Of a DNA stretch of 32,831 bases, positions 1-6,675 are shown piece after piece (position 1 is the first letter of the stretch; every line of letters begins with the position of its first letter). The DNA is taken from NCBI GenBank assembly GCA_022841885.1, contig JALHQP010000028.1:1-32831 (forward strand). The letters run 5' to 3'. The notes under the pieces were generated by a model. That model did no database searches. It was not told the origin of the DNA and saw nothing but the letters and a program-made list of their open reading frames with translations. The DNA comes from Aquincola sp. (lineage in GTDB: Bacteria; Pseudomonadota; Gammaproteobacteria; Burkholderiales; Burkholderiaceae_C). The position numbers were made by a program, and so were the translations under genes.

Positions 1-1168
1 GCTGGCGCGCCGCCTGCGCGCGGCCGGCGCCGCGCTGGCCGCGGCCAATGCCAAGGACATCGAAGCCGCCCAGGCCGCGGGCCTGGCCGCACCGATGGTC
101 GACCGGCTCAAGCTCACGCCGGCCGTGATCGAGACCGTGGCCCAGGGTTGCGAGCAACTGGCCGCGATGCCCGACCCGGTCGGCGAAATCACCGAACTGA
201 AGCGCCGGCCGAGCGGCATTAACGTCGGCCGCATGCGCGTGCCGCTGGGCGTGTTCGGCATGATCTACGAGAGCCGGCCCAATGTGACGATCGAGGCGGC
301 GTCGCTGGCCATCAAGAGCGGCAACGCGGCGATCCTGCGCGGCGGCTCCGAGGCCTTGCACTCCAACCTGGCGCTCGCGCGCGAGGTGCAGGCCGCACTG
401 GTCGAGGCCGGCTTGCCGGCCGACGCGGTGCAGCTGATCGAAACCACCGACCGCGAGGCGGTCGGCAAGCTGATCACGATGCCCGAGTCGGTGGACGTGA
501 TCATCCCGCGCGGCGGCAAGGGCCTGATCGAGCGCATCAGCCGCGAGGCCAAGGTGCCGGTGATCAAGCACCTGGACGGCAACTGCCATGTCTATGTCGA
601 CGCCGAGGTCGACCTCGAGATGGCGCTCAAGGTGACCGACAACGCGAAGATGCAGAAGGTCAGCCCCTGCAATGCCGCCGAGTCGCTGCTGGTGCACGAG
701 GCGCAGGCCGCCGCCTTCCTGCCGCGCCTGGGTGCGGTGTTCGCCGCCAAGGGCGTCGAATTGCGCTGCGACCCGAAGGCCAAGGCGATCCTCGCCGCGG
801 TGCCCGGCGCCAAGGTGGTCGACGCCACCGAAGCCGACTGGTCCGAGGAGTACCTGGCCGCGATCCTCAGTGTGAAGGTCGTGGCCTCGCTGTCCGAGGC
901 GATGGACCACATCGAGCGCTACGGCTCGCACCACACCGACGCGATCCTGACCTCGAACCATGCCAACGCGATGCGCTTCCTGCGCGAGGTGGATTCGGCC
1001 AGCGTGATGGTCAACGCCAGCACGCGTTTTGCCGACGGTTTCGAGTTCGGCCTCGGCGCCGAGATCGGCATCTCCACCGACAAGTTCCACGCGCGCGGGC
1101 CGGTCGGCCTCGAAGGCCTGACCTCGCTGAAGTGGATCGTGCTTGGCCACGGTGAAGTGCGCACCTGA
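1..1168 (+). CDS. proA: Gamma-glutamyl phosphate reductase (glutamate-5-semialdehyde dehydrogenase), 5' end cut by the window
   Basis: ProA reduces gamma-glutamyl phosphate to glutamate-5-semialdehyde with NADPH, the second step of proline synthesis in the cytoplasm. The frame is open from base 2, and the 31 residues before the first ATG at 95 still look like ProA, so the true start lies outside the window. About 388 residues are visible against roughly 415-420 for the family, so some 30 are missing. The aldehyde-dehydrogenase-fold signature is clear: [17 protein letters not shown] near the N-terminus, the RGGKGLIE segment, and the catalytic cysteine in [13 protein letters not shown] (codon 668-670). 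The C-terminus has the usual [13 protein letters not shown] motif. The stop codon shares one base with the next ATG (TGATG), which suggests translational coupling. Nothing is odd in the visible part. Confidence 0.97.
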   Translation, partial: LARRLRAAGAALAAANAKDIEAAQAAGLAAPMVDRLKLTPAVIETVAQGCEQLAAMPDPVGEITELKRRPSGINVGRMRVPLGVFGMIYESRPNVTIEAASLAIKSGNAAILRGGSEALHSNLALAREVQAALVEAGLPADAVQLIETTDREAVGKLITMPESVDVIIPRGGKGLIERISREAKVPVIKHLDGNCHVYVDAEVDLEMALKVTDNAKMQKVSPCNAAESLLVHEAQAAAFLPRLGAVFAAKGVELRCDPKAKAILAAVPGAKVVDATEADWSEEYLAAILSVKVVASLSEAMDHIERYGSHHTDAILTSNHANAMRFLREVDSASVMVNASTRFADGFEFGLGAEIGISTDKFHARGPVGLEGLTSLKWIVLGHGEVRT

Positions 1169-1803
1169 TGCAGGTCGGCGTCCTCGTCTTCACCGCCGCC
1201 GAGGAGCTGGACCTCGCCGGCCCGTGGGAGATGCTCGGCATGCGCAGCCTGATGGCGGCCAAGCCCTCGCCGGTGCTGGTGGCGCAGAAGGTCGAACCGG
1301 TGCGTTGCGCCAAGGGCCTCACGCTGCTGCCGCACCACAGCTTCGACGACTGCCCGCCGCTGGACGTGCTGGTGGTGCCGGGCGGCCAGGGCACGCGGCG
1401 CGAGGTCGACAACGAGGCGTTGATCGGGTTCATCGCCGACCGCGCAGGCTCGGCCAAGGCCGTGCTGTCGGTGTGCACCGGCGCCTTCCTGCTGCACAAG
1501 GCGGGCCTGCTCGCCGGCCGCCGCGCGACCACGCACTGGGCTTCGCTCGACCGGCTGCGCGCCTTCGGTGACGTCACCGTGGTCGAGGAGCGCTACGTGG
1601 TCGACGGTCCGATCTGGACTTCTGCCGGCGTGTCGGCGGGCCTGGACATGGCGCTCGAGTTCATCGCGCGCACCGATGGCCCGGCGGTGGCCGGCAAGGT
1701 GCAGCTCGTCGCCGAGTACTACCCGGATGGCCATCGCCATGGTGGTGCCGCCGCGCACGCGCGGGCGCCGGACTATGCGCACGTGGTGCCCCGGCCCCGC
1801 TGA
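1168..1803 (+). CDS. DJ-1/PfpI family protein, isonitrile-hydratase-like
   Basis: This 211-aa protein has the flavodoxin-like DJ-1/PfpI fold. The nucleophile-elbow cysteine is C103 in [18 protein letters not shown], followed by RATTHW, a pairing typical of the isonitrile hydratase (InhA-like) branch and of the sensor half of some AraC regulators. No helix-turn-helix follows, so it is the stand-alone enzyme type. The N-terminus [21 protein letters not shown] matches the strand-loop-Glu region of the branch. There is no signal peptide, so it should be cytoplasmic. The ATG overlaps the proA stop by one base, and queC begins four bases after its own stop, so it probably shares their transcript. 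The substrate cannot be read from the sequence; isonitrile hydration is only the best-known activity of relatives. Confidence 0.85.
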   Translation: MQVGVLVFTAAEELDLAGPWEMLGMRSLMAAKPSPVLVAQKVEPVRCAKGLTLLPHHSFDDCPPLDVLVVPGGQGTRREVDNEALIGFIADRAGSAKAVLSVCTGAFLLHKAGLLAGRRATTHWASLDRLRAFGDVTVVEERYVVDGPIWTSAGVSAGLDMALEFIARTDGPAVAGKVQLVAEYYPDGHRHGGAAAHARAPDYAHVVPRPR

Positions 1804-1807
1804 CCCG

Positions 1808-2527
1808 ATGACGGCGACCTTCGATCCGCGCACCGCGCTCGTGCTGTTCTCCGGCGGCCAGGACTCGGCCACCTGCCTGGCCTGGGCGCTGCAGCGCTTC
1901 ACGCACGTCGAGACCGTGGCCTTCGACTATGGCCAGCGCCACCGCATCGAGCTCGACTGCCGCCTGGCGGTGCTGCGTGAACTGCGCGCCGCCTTCCCGG
2001 CCTGGGGTGCGCGCCTGGGTGACGACCACCTGATCGATCTGTCGCTGCTGAAGGCGCTCGGCGACTCGGCGCTGACCAGCGAGCGGGCGATCGAGATGCA
2101 GGCCAACGGCCTGCCCAATACCTTCGTGCCGGGCCGCAACCTGATGTTCTTCACTGCCGCCGCCGCGCTGGCCACGCGGCGCGGCGCCTCGGTGCTGGTG
2201 GGCGGCATGTGCGAGACCGACTACTCGGGCTACCCGGACTGCCGCGACAACACGCTCAAGGCGCTGCAGGTCGCACTCTCGCTCGGCCTGGCGATGCCGA
2301 TGACGGTAGAGACGCCGCTGATGTTCCTCGACAAGGCGCAGACCTGGGCCCTGGCGCAGCAGCTCGGCGGCGAGACGCTGGTCGAGCTGCTGACCGAGCA
2401 CACGCACACCTGCTACCTCGGCGAGCGCGGCCAGCGCTTCACTTGGGGTTATGGCTGCGGCCATTGCCCGGCCTGCACGCTGCGCGCGAGGGGTCATGCG
2501 CGCTGGCTGCAGGCCCGCGCCGGCTGA
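1808..2527 (+). CDS. queC: 7-cyano-7-deazaguanine synthase (preQ0 synthase)
   Basis: QueC converts 7-carboxy-7-deazaguanine to preQ0 using ATP and ammonia, in the pathway to queuosine in tRNA. The 239-aa product carries the PP-loop ATP-pyrophosphatase motif [14 protein letters not shown] near residue 15, the PNTFVPGRN segment, and [16 protein letters not shown]. The C-terminal zinc site is complete, with cysteines in HTCYLG and in [17 protein letters not shown]. The frame is open upstream to 1568, but that stretch is the preceding gene read in another frame, and the ATG at 1808 gives a normal family N-terminus. It starts four bases after the DJ-1-like gene. No other queuosine gene is in the window, so the link to its neighbours is positional rather than metabolic. 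Confidence 0.96.
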   Translation: MTATFDPRTALVLFSGGQDSATCLAWALQRFTHVETVAFDYGQRHRIELDCRLAVLRELRAAFPAWGARLGDDHLIDLSLLKALGDSALTSERAIEMQANGLPNTFVPGRNLMFFTAAAALATRRGASVLVGGMCETDYSGYPDCRDNTLKALQVALSLGLAMPMTVETPLMFLDKAQTWALAQQLGGETLVELLTEHTHTCYLGERGQRFTWGYGCGHCPACTLRARGHARWLQARAG

Positions 2528-2533
2528 GACCGC

Positions 2534-3082
2534 ATGGACAGCGCACAGATCGCTTGGCTCGTCGGCGCCATCGTGCTGGCGCTGTGGATCTTCGGTGCCT
2601 ACAACCGCGTGGTCGCGCTGCGCGGCGCCATCGTCGCCGCATGGCAGCAGGTGGAGGAGGCGATCCAGCGCCGCGAGCGCCTGGTGGCGCCGCTGGCGCT
2701 GCGCCTGCGCGACAGCCTGCCCGATGGCCATGGTGTGCTCGACGCCGTGGTGGCCTCACTGGCGCAGTGCCAGGCCGACGTGGCCACGGTGGCTCGGCGC
2801 CCGCTGGCGCACACCGACGCCATCGCCTCGCTGGCGACGCACGAAGCCGCGCTCGGCGACGCGCTGGCCGACATGCACCGTGCGATCGAGCGCCGGCCTG
2901 CGCTGCGCGACGACGCGCCGCTGGCCGCCGCGCGCGCCGAGATCGACGCCGCGGTCACGCGTGTCACCGCCACCCGCCAGTGGTTCAACGACGCGGCCAC
3001 GGCCTACGACAGCGCGATCGCGCAGCTGCCGACGCGCGTGCTGATGCCGCTGTTCGGCTTTCGTCGTATCGGCCGGCTCTGA
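2534..3082 (+). CDS. LemA family membrane-anchored protein
   Basis: This 182-aa protein has one N-terminal membrane segment (about residues 6-23) and then a helical cytoplasmic or periplasmic body. The LemA pattern is visible although divergent: AYNRVVALRGAIVAAW followed by RRERLV matches the family block YN-LV---V--AW--I---L-RR-DLI. The end, WFNDAATAYDSAIAQLP followed by LFGFRR, matches the family tail FYND---YN--I---P---GF. Usual family length is about 180-200 aa, so it is complete. The role of LemA proteins is poorly known. It starts six bases after queC and ends the first plus-strand group. The mid-region is more Ala/Arg-rich than typical members, so the family call rests mainly on the two ends. 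Confidence 0.75.
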   Translation: MDSAQIAWLVGAIVLALWIFGAYNRVVALRGAIVAAWQQVEEAIQRRERLVAPLALRLRDSLPDGHGVLDAVVASLAQCQADVATVARRPLAHTDAIASLATHEAALGDALADMHRAIERRPALRDDAPLAAARAEIDAAVTRVTATRQWFNDAATAYDSAIAQLPTRVLMPLFGFRRIGRL

Positions 3083-3157
3083 TGCCGTTCGAACGCCTCT
3101 GTGCTGCTGGATTCCCCGGGGGCCCTGCGCTGGGTGCGACAGTACAGTGAGTCTGAC

Positions 3158-3180
3158 GCCACGCGGCTGGAAGGCGTGGC
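3158..3180 (+). promoter_or_regulatory. Hairpin in the leader of the cytochrome c gene
   Basis: A perfect 7-bp inverted repeat, GCCACGC (3158-3164) and GCGTGGC (3174-3180), has a 9-nt loop. It ends six bases before the ribosome binding site AGGAG (3186-3190). It lacks a U-tract, so it may be a weak attenuator, an mRNA-stabilising stem or chance in GC-rich DNA. The 116-bp gap from 3083 holds nothing else clear; TACAGT at 3143-3148 is a possible -10 without a convincing -35. Confidence 0.35.
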
Positions 3181-3198
3181 CCCCCAGGAGACACTGCG

Positions 3199-3525
3199 AT
3201 GCGAATGACCGTTCCCCTGCGGCCCCTGCTGGCCGCGTCCTTTGCCGCGGCCCTTGCCCTGCCGGCCTTTGCGCAGGACGCCAAGGCGCTGCACCTGCGC
3301 GCGCTGGCCGCCACCTGCGCCAACTGCCATGGCACGCAGGGGCGTGCGGTCGACGCGGCCTCGGTACCGGGCCTGGCGGGCATGCCGGCGAGCTACATCG
3401 TCGACCAGATGAAGGCTTTCAAGGCTGGCACGCGCCCGGCCACCGTGATGCACCAGCTGGCCAAGGGCTACAGCGACGCGCAGATCGAAGCCATCGCCGG
3501 CTACTTTGCGGCGCAGAAGAAGTGA
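3199..3525 (+). CDS. Monohaem class I cytochrome c, likely cytochrome subunit of flavocytochrome c sulfide dehydrogenase
   Basis: This 108-aa precursor has a Sec signal peptide with a likely cut after LPAFA (near residue 25), so it is periplasmic. The haem site is CANCH at residues 40-44, and the probable axial methionine is M84 in PATVMHQL. The tail YSDAQIEAIAGYFAAQ is the usual last helix of small class I cytochromes c. The start is set by AGGAG at 3186-3190, eight bases before the ATG. It lies 11 bases ahead of the flavoprotein gene and is almost certainly its electron acceptor. With a single haem it resembles the small FccA of green sulfur bacteria more than the dihaem subunit of Allochromatium. 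A generic cytochrome c553 is the alternative name. Confidence 0.85.
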   Translation: MRMTVPLRPLLAASFAAALALPAFAQDAKALHLRALAATCANCHGTQGRAVDAASVPGLAGMPASYIVDQMKAFKAGTRPATVMHQLAKGYSDAQIEAIAGYFAAQKK

Positions 3526-3536
3526 AGGAGCGGACC

Positions 3537-4814
3537 ATGACGACGATGCAACGACGCGAATGGCTGCTCGGCAGCGCGGGGCTGCTGGCCCTGGGAGGGT
3601 GTGCGACCGGCGCTGGCGTGCCGTCCAAGGCGCGCGTGCTGGTCGTGGGCGGCGGCTACGGCGGGGCCACCGCCGCGAAGTACGTGCGCCTTTTCTCCGA
3701 CCAGAAGATCGACGTGGTGCTGGTCGAGCCCGGCGACGCCTTCGTCTCATGCCCGATCAGCAACCTGGTGCTCGGCGGCCACAAGTCGATGGCCGACGTG
3801 ACGACGAGCTACGCCAACCTGGCGAGGAACCACGGCGTGCGCATCGTCAAGGACATGGTCGCGTCGATCGACCCGGCGAAGAAGACGGCCACGCTCGCCT
3901 CCGGCCCGGTGATCGCCTACGACAAGCTGGTGCTGTCGCCCGGCGTCGAGCTGATGTTCGACAGCGTGCAGGGCCTGCGCGCGGCGCAGGCCTCGGGCCA
4001 GATCCTGCAGGCCTGGAAGGCCGGGCCCGAAACCGTGGCGTTGCGGCGCCAGCTCGAGGCGATGCGCGACGGCGGCACCTATGTGCTGACGGTGCCCGAG
4101 CAGCCCTACCGCTGCCCGCCGGGGCCCTACGAGCGCGCCTGCCAGGTGGCAAGCTACTTCAAGGCCGCCAAGCCGCGCAGCAAGGTGCTGATCCTCGACG
4201 CCAACCCCGATGTCACGAGCAAGGGGCCGCTGTTCAAGAAGGTGTGGGCCGAGCAATACCCGGGCATGGTCGAGTTCCGCGGCCAGCACAAGGTGACGGC
4301 CGTCGACGCGCGCAGCAACACGGTCAAGTTCGAGGTGCAGGAGGACGTCAAGGCCGACGTGCTGAACGTGCTGCCGCCGATGCGCGCCGGCGCGGTGGCG
4401 GTGCAGGCCGGCCTGGCCAACGCCAACGCGCGCTGGTGCCACGTGAACTGGCTCAACTTCGAGAGCACTGCGGCCAAGGACGTGCATGTGCTCGGCGACT
4501 CGATCCAGCTCGCCGCGGGCATGCCCAAGAGCGGGCACATGGCCAACAGCCACGCCAAGGTGGCCGCGGCAGCCATCGTCGCCGAACTCGCCGGTTGGGA
4601 AGTGAACCCGGCGCCGATGCTGACCAACACCTGCTACAGCTTCACCGACGGCAAGAACGTCATCCACGTCGCCAGCGTGCACGAGTACGTGGCGGCGGAG
4701 AAGACCTTCAAGACCGTCGCCGGCTCGGGCGGCGTGTCGACCGGGCCGACGGAGATCGAGGGCAACTACGCGTGGAACTGGGCGCGCACGATCTGGGCGG
4801 ATGCACTGGCGTAG
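3537..4814 (+). CDS. fccB: Flavocytochrome c sulfide dehydrogenase, FAD-binding flavoprotein subunit
   Basis: The subunit oxidises sulfide in the periplasm and passes electrons to its cytochrome partner. The 425-aa product has the dinucleotide fold VLVVGGGYGGATAAKYV. C72 in SCPISNLVLGG aligns with the Allochromatium cysteine that binds FAD covalently (TCYLSNEVIGG). The redox cysteine pair is also present: C193 in YRCPPGPYERACQVA and C366 in LTNTCYSF. All three key residues are therefore conserved. The N-terminus has a twin arginine (R6-R7) before a hydrophobic stretch ending LALGGC, so it is probably Tat-exported, possibly as a lipoprotein through C22. The frame is open further upstream, but the ATG at 3537 is preceded by GAAGGAG and gives the signal peptide. 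No sox genes are nearby. The stop codon lies in the loop of a perfect hairpin. Confidence 0.92.
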   Translation: MTTMQRREWLLGSAGLLALGGCATGAGVPSKARVLVVGGGYGGATAAKYVRLFSDQKIDVVLVEPGDAFVSCPISNLVLGGHKSMADVTTSYANLARNHGVRIVKDMVASIDPAKKTATLASGPVIAYDKLVLSPGVELMFDSVQGLRAAQASGQILQAWKAGPETVALRRQLEAMRDGGTYVLTVPEQPYRCPPGPYERACQVASYFKAAKPRSKVLILDANPDVTSKGPLFKKVWAEQYPGMVEFRGQHKVTAVDARSNTVKFEVQEDVKADVLNVLPPMRAGAVAVQAGLANANARWCHVNWLNFESTAAKDVHVLGDSIQLAAGMPKSGHMANSHAKVAAAAIVAELAGWEVNPAPMLTNTCYSFTDGKNVIHVASVHEYVAAEKTFKTVAGSGGVSTGPTEIEGNYAWNWARTIWADALA

Positions 4815-4829
4815 GCCAGTGCATCCGCC
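4796..4829 (+). terminator. Perfect 15-bp hairpin across the fccB stop codon
   Basis: Left arm GGCGGATGCACTGGC (4796-4810) and right arm GCCAGTGCATCCGCC (4815-4829) are exact reverse complements with a 4-nt loop GTAG, and the TAG in the loop is the fccB stop. No run of T follows, so it is not a textbook intrinsic terminator. It may act as a transcription end for either strand, an mRNA 3'-end protector, or a release-coupled structure, since the left arm is coding. Confidence 0.6.
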
Positions 4830-4853
4830 TTCGGCTGAACCTCCTGCTCCCCC

Positions 4854-4876
4854 GAGCCCCCTCCGGGAGGGGGCTC
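4854..4876 (+). promoter_or_regulatory. GC hairpin that covers the ribosome binding site of the next gene
   Basis: GAGCCCCCT (4854-4862) and AGGGGGCTC (4868-4876) form a perfect 9-bp stem with a 5-nt loop. The only purine-rich Shine-Dalgarno-like stretch for the GTG at 4881 is GGGAGGGGG (4865-4873), most of it inside the stem. The element could restrict translation of the downstream gene or act as part of a double terminator with the hairpin at 4796. GC-rich palindromes of this kind may also be dispersed repeats in related genomes; that cannot be judged here. Confidence 0.45.
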
Positions 4877-4880
4877 CAGC

Positions 4881-5441
4881 GTGAACGAACCAAGGATCGT
4901 CATCTGGGGACCGCACTTGTCGCGGGCCGCTGTTGTCCTCGTGGTGCTGGCCGCCGCGGTGCTTGGCTGGGGCGCATGGCGCGCGCACACGCATGCGTCG
5001 GTGTGGCTCAACGTCAACGACCACTCCGGCCGCACGCCCAACCGGCTGTGGTCCAGCGTCACCGAGGGCCGCGTCGCGTTTCGCGATCCGTCGGGACGCC
5101 TGCTGGCCGAAGCGGCCCTCGAGCCGCAGCAAGGCGTGCCGCGCTGGACCGGACCCGAGGGCGAGGCGGTCGACTGCCGGCCGCAACTGGACAGTGACGC
5201 CTGGCGAAGCTGCTTCGAGCGCCAGTCGCGCTGGACGGCACGCTGGGCGCCGCGGGTGCACGATGCGCGCGTGACCATCGGCGGCTGCATCGTCGACCGC
5301 GTACCGGTGCAGCGGCGCAGCTCGACCGACTGGTGGCTATGGTGGGTACCGCTGCCCCACGTGGGCGGAACGCCGAGCGGCTACCACACGCTCGAACTGC
5401 ACCTCGACAGCGCGCGTTGCGCGCCGGCTACTGTCCCATGA
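4881..5441 (+). CDS. Hypothetical protein with one N-terminal membrane segment
   Basis: I do not recognise this 186-aa protein. Residues about 14-33 form a hydrophobic membrane segment (AAVVLVVLAAAVLGWGAW) after a short, weakly charged N-terminus, so it is likely a membrane-anchored protein with most of its mass in the periplasm. The remainder is rich in Trp and Arg and contains four cysteines (DCRPQ, RSCFER, GGCIVD, ARCAP) that could form two disulfides. The start is a GTG right after a GC hairpin that contains the only good ribosome binding site. It lies downstream of the sulfide dehydrogenase pair, but two hairpins intervene, so co-transcription is uncertain. Its 3' end overlaps the minus-strand BLUF gene by 14 bases, tail to tail. 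Confidence 0.65.
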   Translation: MNEPRIVIWGPHLSRAAVVLVVLAAAVLGWGAWRAHTHASVWLNVNDHSGRTPNRLWSSVTEGRVAFRDPSGRLLAEAALEPQQGVPRWTGPEGEAVDCRPQLDSDAWRSCFERQSRWTARWAPRVHDARVTIGGCIVDRVPVQRRSSTDWWLWWVPLPHVGGTPSGYHTLELHLDSARCAPATVP

Positions 5442-5856
5442 TGGCCGCGGTGGCGACCAACTCCTCGAACAGCGCCACCGACGCCTTGCCGCTCACGGCA
5501 TAGGGGTCCAGTCGCGCCGACTCGGAGTACTTGAGCAGCAGCGCCGGGTTCAGGCGCTGCATGCTCACCTGGCCCATCGACCAGCCGGCGAAGCGGCGCT
5601 CGTCGATCTCGGTGTAGTGCAGCAGGACAGGGTCAGTGTGGCGTGTGTCGGCCAGGATGCGTCGGTACAGTCCGTTGACCGCCTCGCGCCCGCCTTCGAG
5701 CACCTGAATGAAGATGCGCTCGGTGCTGCACAGGCACAGCGCGCCGGTCACGCCGCTCTTCGTGTTGTTGGCCTTGCTCTGCTTCAGGATCGCGAGCAGC
5801 TCTTCCTGGTCGACCGCGGGCACGGCGCGGCTGGCGTACATGAGGCGCACGAGCAT
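5428..5856 (-). CDS. Short BLUF-domain blue-light photoreceptor
   Basis: BLUF domains bind FAD non-covalently and sense blue light by rearranging hydrogen bonds between a Tyr and a Gln. This 142-aa protein is almost entirely one BLUF domain plus the C-terminal helices of PixD-like short members. The key residues line up with PixD: Y7 (LMYASRA), N31 (KANNTKSGVTG), Q51 in FIQVLEG, and W92-S-M94 in FAGWSMGQ. The tail LLLKYSESARLDP is also PixD-like. There is no output domain, so it must signal through a partner. The start is taken as the ATG at 5856, which is five bases after the folE stop, so the two genes probably form an operon. Its stop overlaps the convergent hypothetical gene. Photochemistry is expected from the residues but cannot be shown here. 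Confidence 0.92.
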   Translation of the reverse strand: MLVRLMYASRAVPAVDQEELLAILKQSKANNTKSGVTGALCLCSTERIFIQVLEGGREAVNGLYRRILADTRHTDPVLLHYTEIDERRFAGWSMGQVSMQRLNPALLLKYSESARLDPYAVSGKASVALFEELVATAAIMGQ

Positions 5857-5861
5857 GATGT

Positions 5862-6593
5862 TCAGTTCCCGTTCTTCTTGCTCAGCAGCGAGAGGAATTC
5901 GCGCCGCAGGTTCGCGTCCTTGAGGAACGCGCCGCGCATCACCGAGTTGGTCATCGCGCTCTCGTCGTCCTTGACACCGCGCCAGTGCATGCAGAAGTGG
6001 TCGGCCTCCATCACGATGGCCAGGCCGTCGGGCTTGACGCGCTGCTGCAGTTCGTCGGCCAGCATGATCACGGCCTCTTCCTGGATCTGCGGCCGGCTCA
6101 TGATCCAGTCGCAGATGCGCGCGTACTTGGACAGGCCGATCAGGTTCGAGAACTCGTTGGGCATGATGCCGATCCACACCTTGCCCAGGATCGGGCACAG
6201 GTGGTGCGAGCAGGCACTGCGCACCTTGATCGGGCCGACGATCATCAGCTCGTTCAGGCGCGAGGCGTTGGGGAACTCGGTCACCGACGGTGCGGCGCGG
6301 TAGCGGCCGGCAAACACCTCGTCGATGAACATCTTGGCCACGCGCTTGGCGGTGTCGTTGGTGTTGTGGTCGTTCTCGGTGTCGATCACCAGCGCGGCCA
6401 GCACCTCGCGCATCTTGGCCTGCACCTCGGCTTTCAGTTCGTCGAGCTCGCCGTCCTTCACGAAAGCCGCGATGTTGTCGTTGGCGTGGAAGCGGCAGTC
6501 GGCGCCGACCAGCCGGTAGCGGATGCGCTCGGACGCCGACAGCTTGGCGAGGTCGTCCTCGTTGCGGAAGATGGGCATGCTGGTCTGGGTCAT
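5862..6593 (-). CDS. folE: GTP cyclohydrolase I
   Basis: FolE turns GTP into 7,8-dihydroneopterin triphosphate, the entry step to tetrahydrofolate and other pterins. The 243-aa product has the zinc ligands C128 and H131 in SACSHHLCPILGKVWIG and C201 in MEADHFCMHWRGVKDD, and the family segments NEFSNLIGLSKYARI and SAMTNSVMRGAF. It is longer than E. coli FolE (222 aa) because of its N-terminus, which holds a less usual block (RLVGADCRFHANDNIAAFV). The HWRGVKDD sequence after the last zinc ligand also differs from the E. coli type, so it belongs to a divergent FolE subgroup. It is divergent from rsmB (82-bp gap) and leads the BLUF gene. No other folate gene is in view. Confidence 0.95.
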   Translation of the reverse strand: MTQTSMPIFRNEDDLAKLSASERIRYRLVGADCRFHANDNIAAFVKDGELDELKAEVQAKMREVLAALVIDTENDHNTNDTAKRVAKMFIDEVFAGRYRAAPSVTEFPNASRLNELMIVGPIKVRSACSHHLCPILGKVWIGIMPNEFSNLIGLSKYARICDWIMSRPQIQEEAVIMLADELQQRVKPDGLAIVMEADHFCMHWRGVKDDESAMTNSVMRGAFLKDANLRREFLSLLSKKNGN

Positions 6594-6643
6594 CGGTCGA
6601 ACGTCCGCCGAGGGTGGGTTGCCGATTGTGCCGGGCGGCAGCG

Positions 6644-6663
6644 CTTCGTGCTGACTTCGTGCT
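6644..6663. repeat. Short direct repeat between folE and rsmB
   Basis: CTTCGTGCT occurs at 6644-6652 and again at 6655-6663, an 11-bp period, in the 82-bp gap between the divergent folE and rsmB starts. One helical turn of spacing would suit a regulator site, but the unit is short and could be chance. Confidence 0.3.
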
Positions 6664-6675
6664 TAGACTGGTTGC

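Noticed and set aside
1700-1803. Possible frameshift at the C-terminus of the first DJ-1/PfpI protein
   Set aside because: The His/Ala-rich tail looked odd, but the stop lies four bases before queC as expected in a compact operon, and the fold is complete before it.
3747-5261. Open frame of about 500 codons antisense to fccB and the following gene
   Set aside because: It crosses two plus-strand genes and both hairpins and has no recognisable domain.
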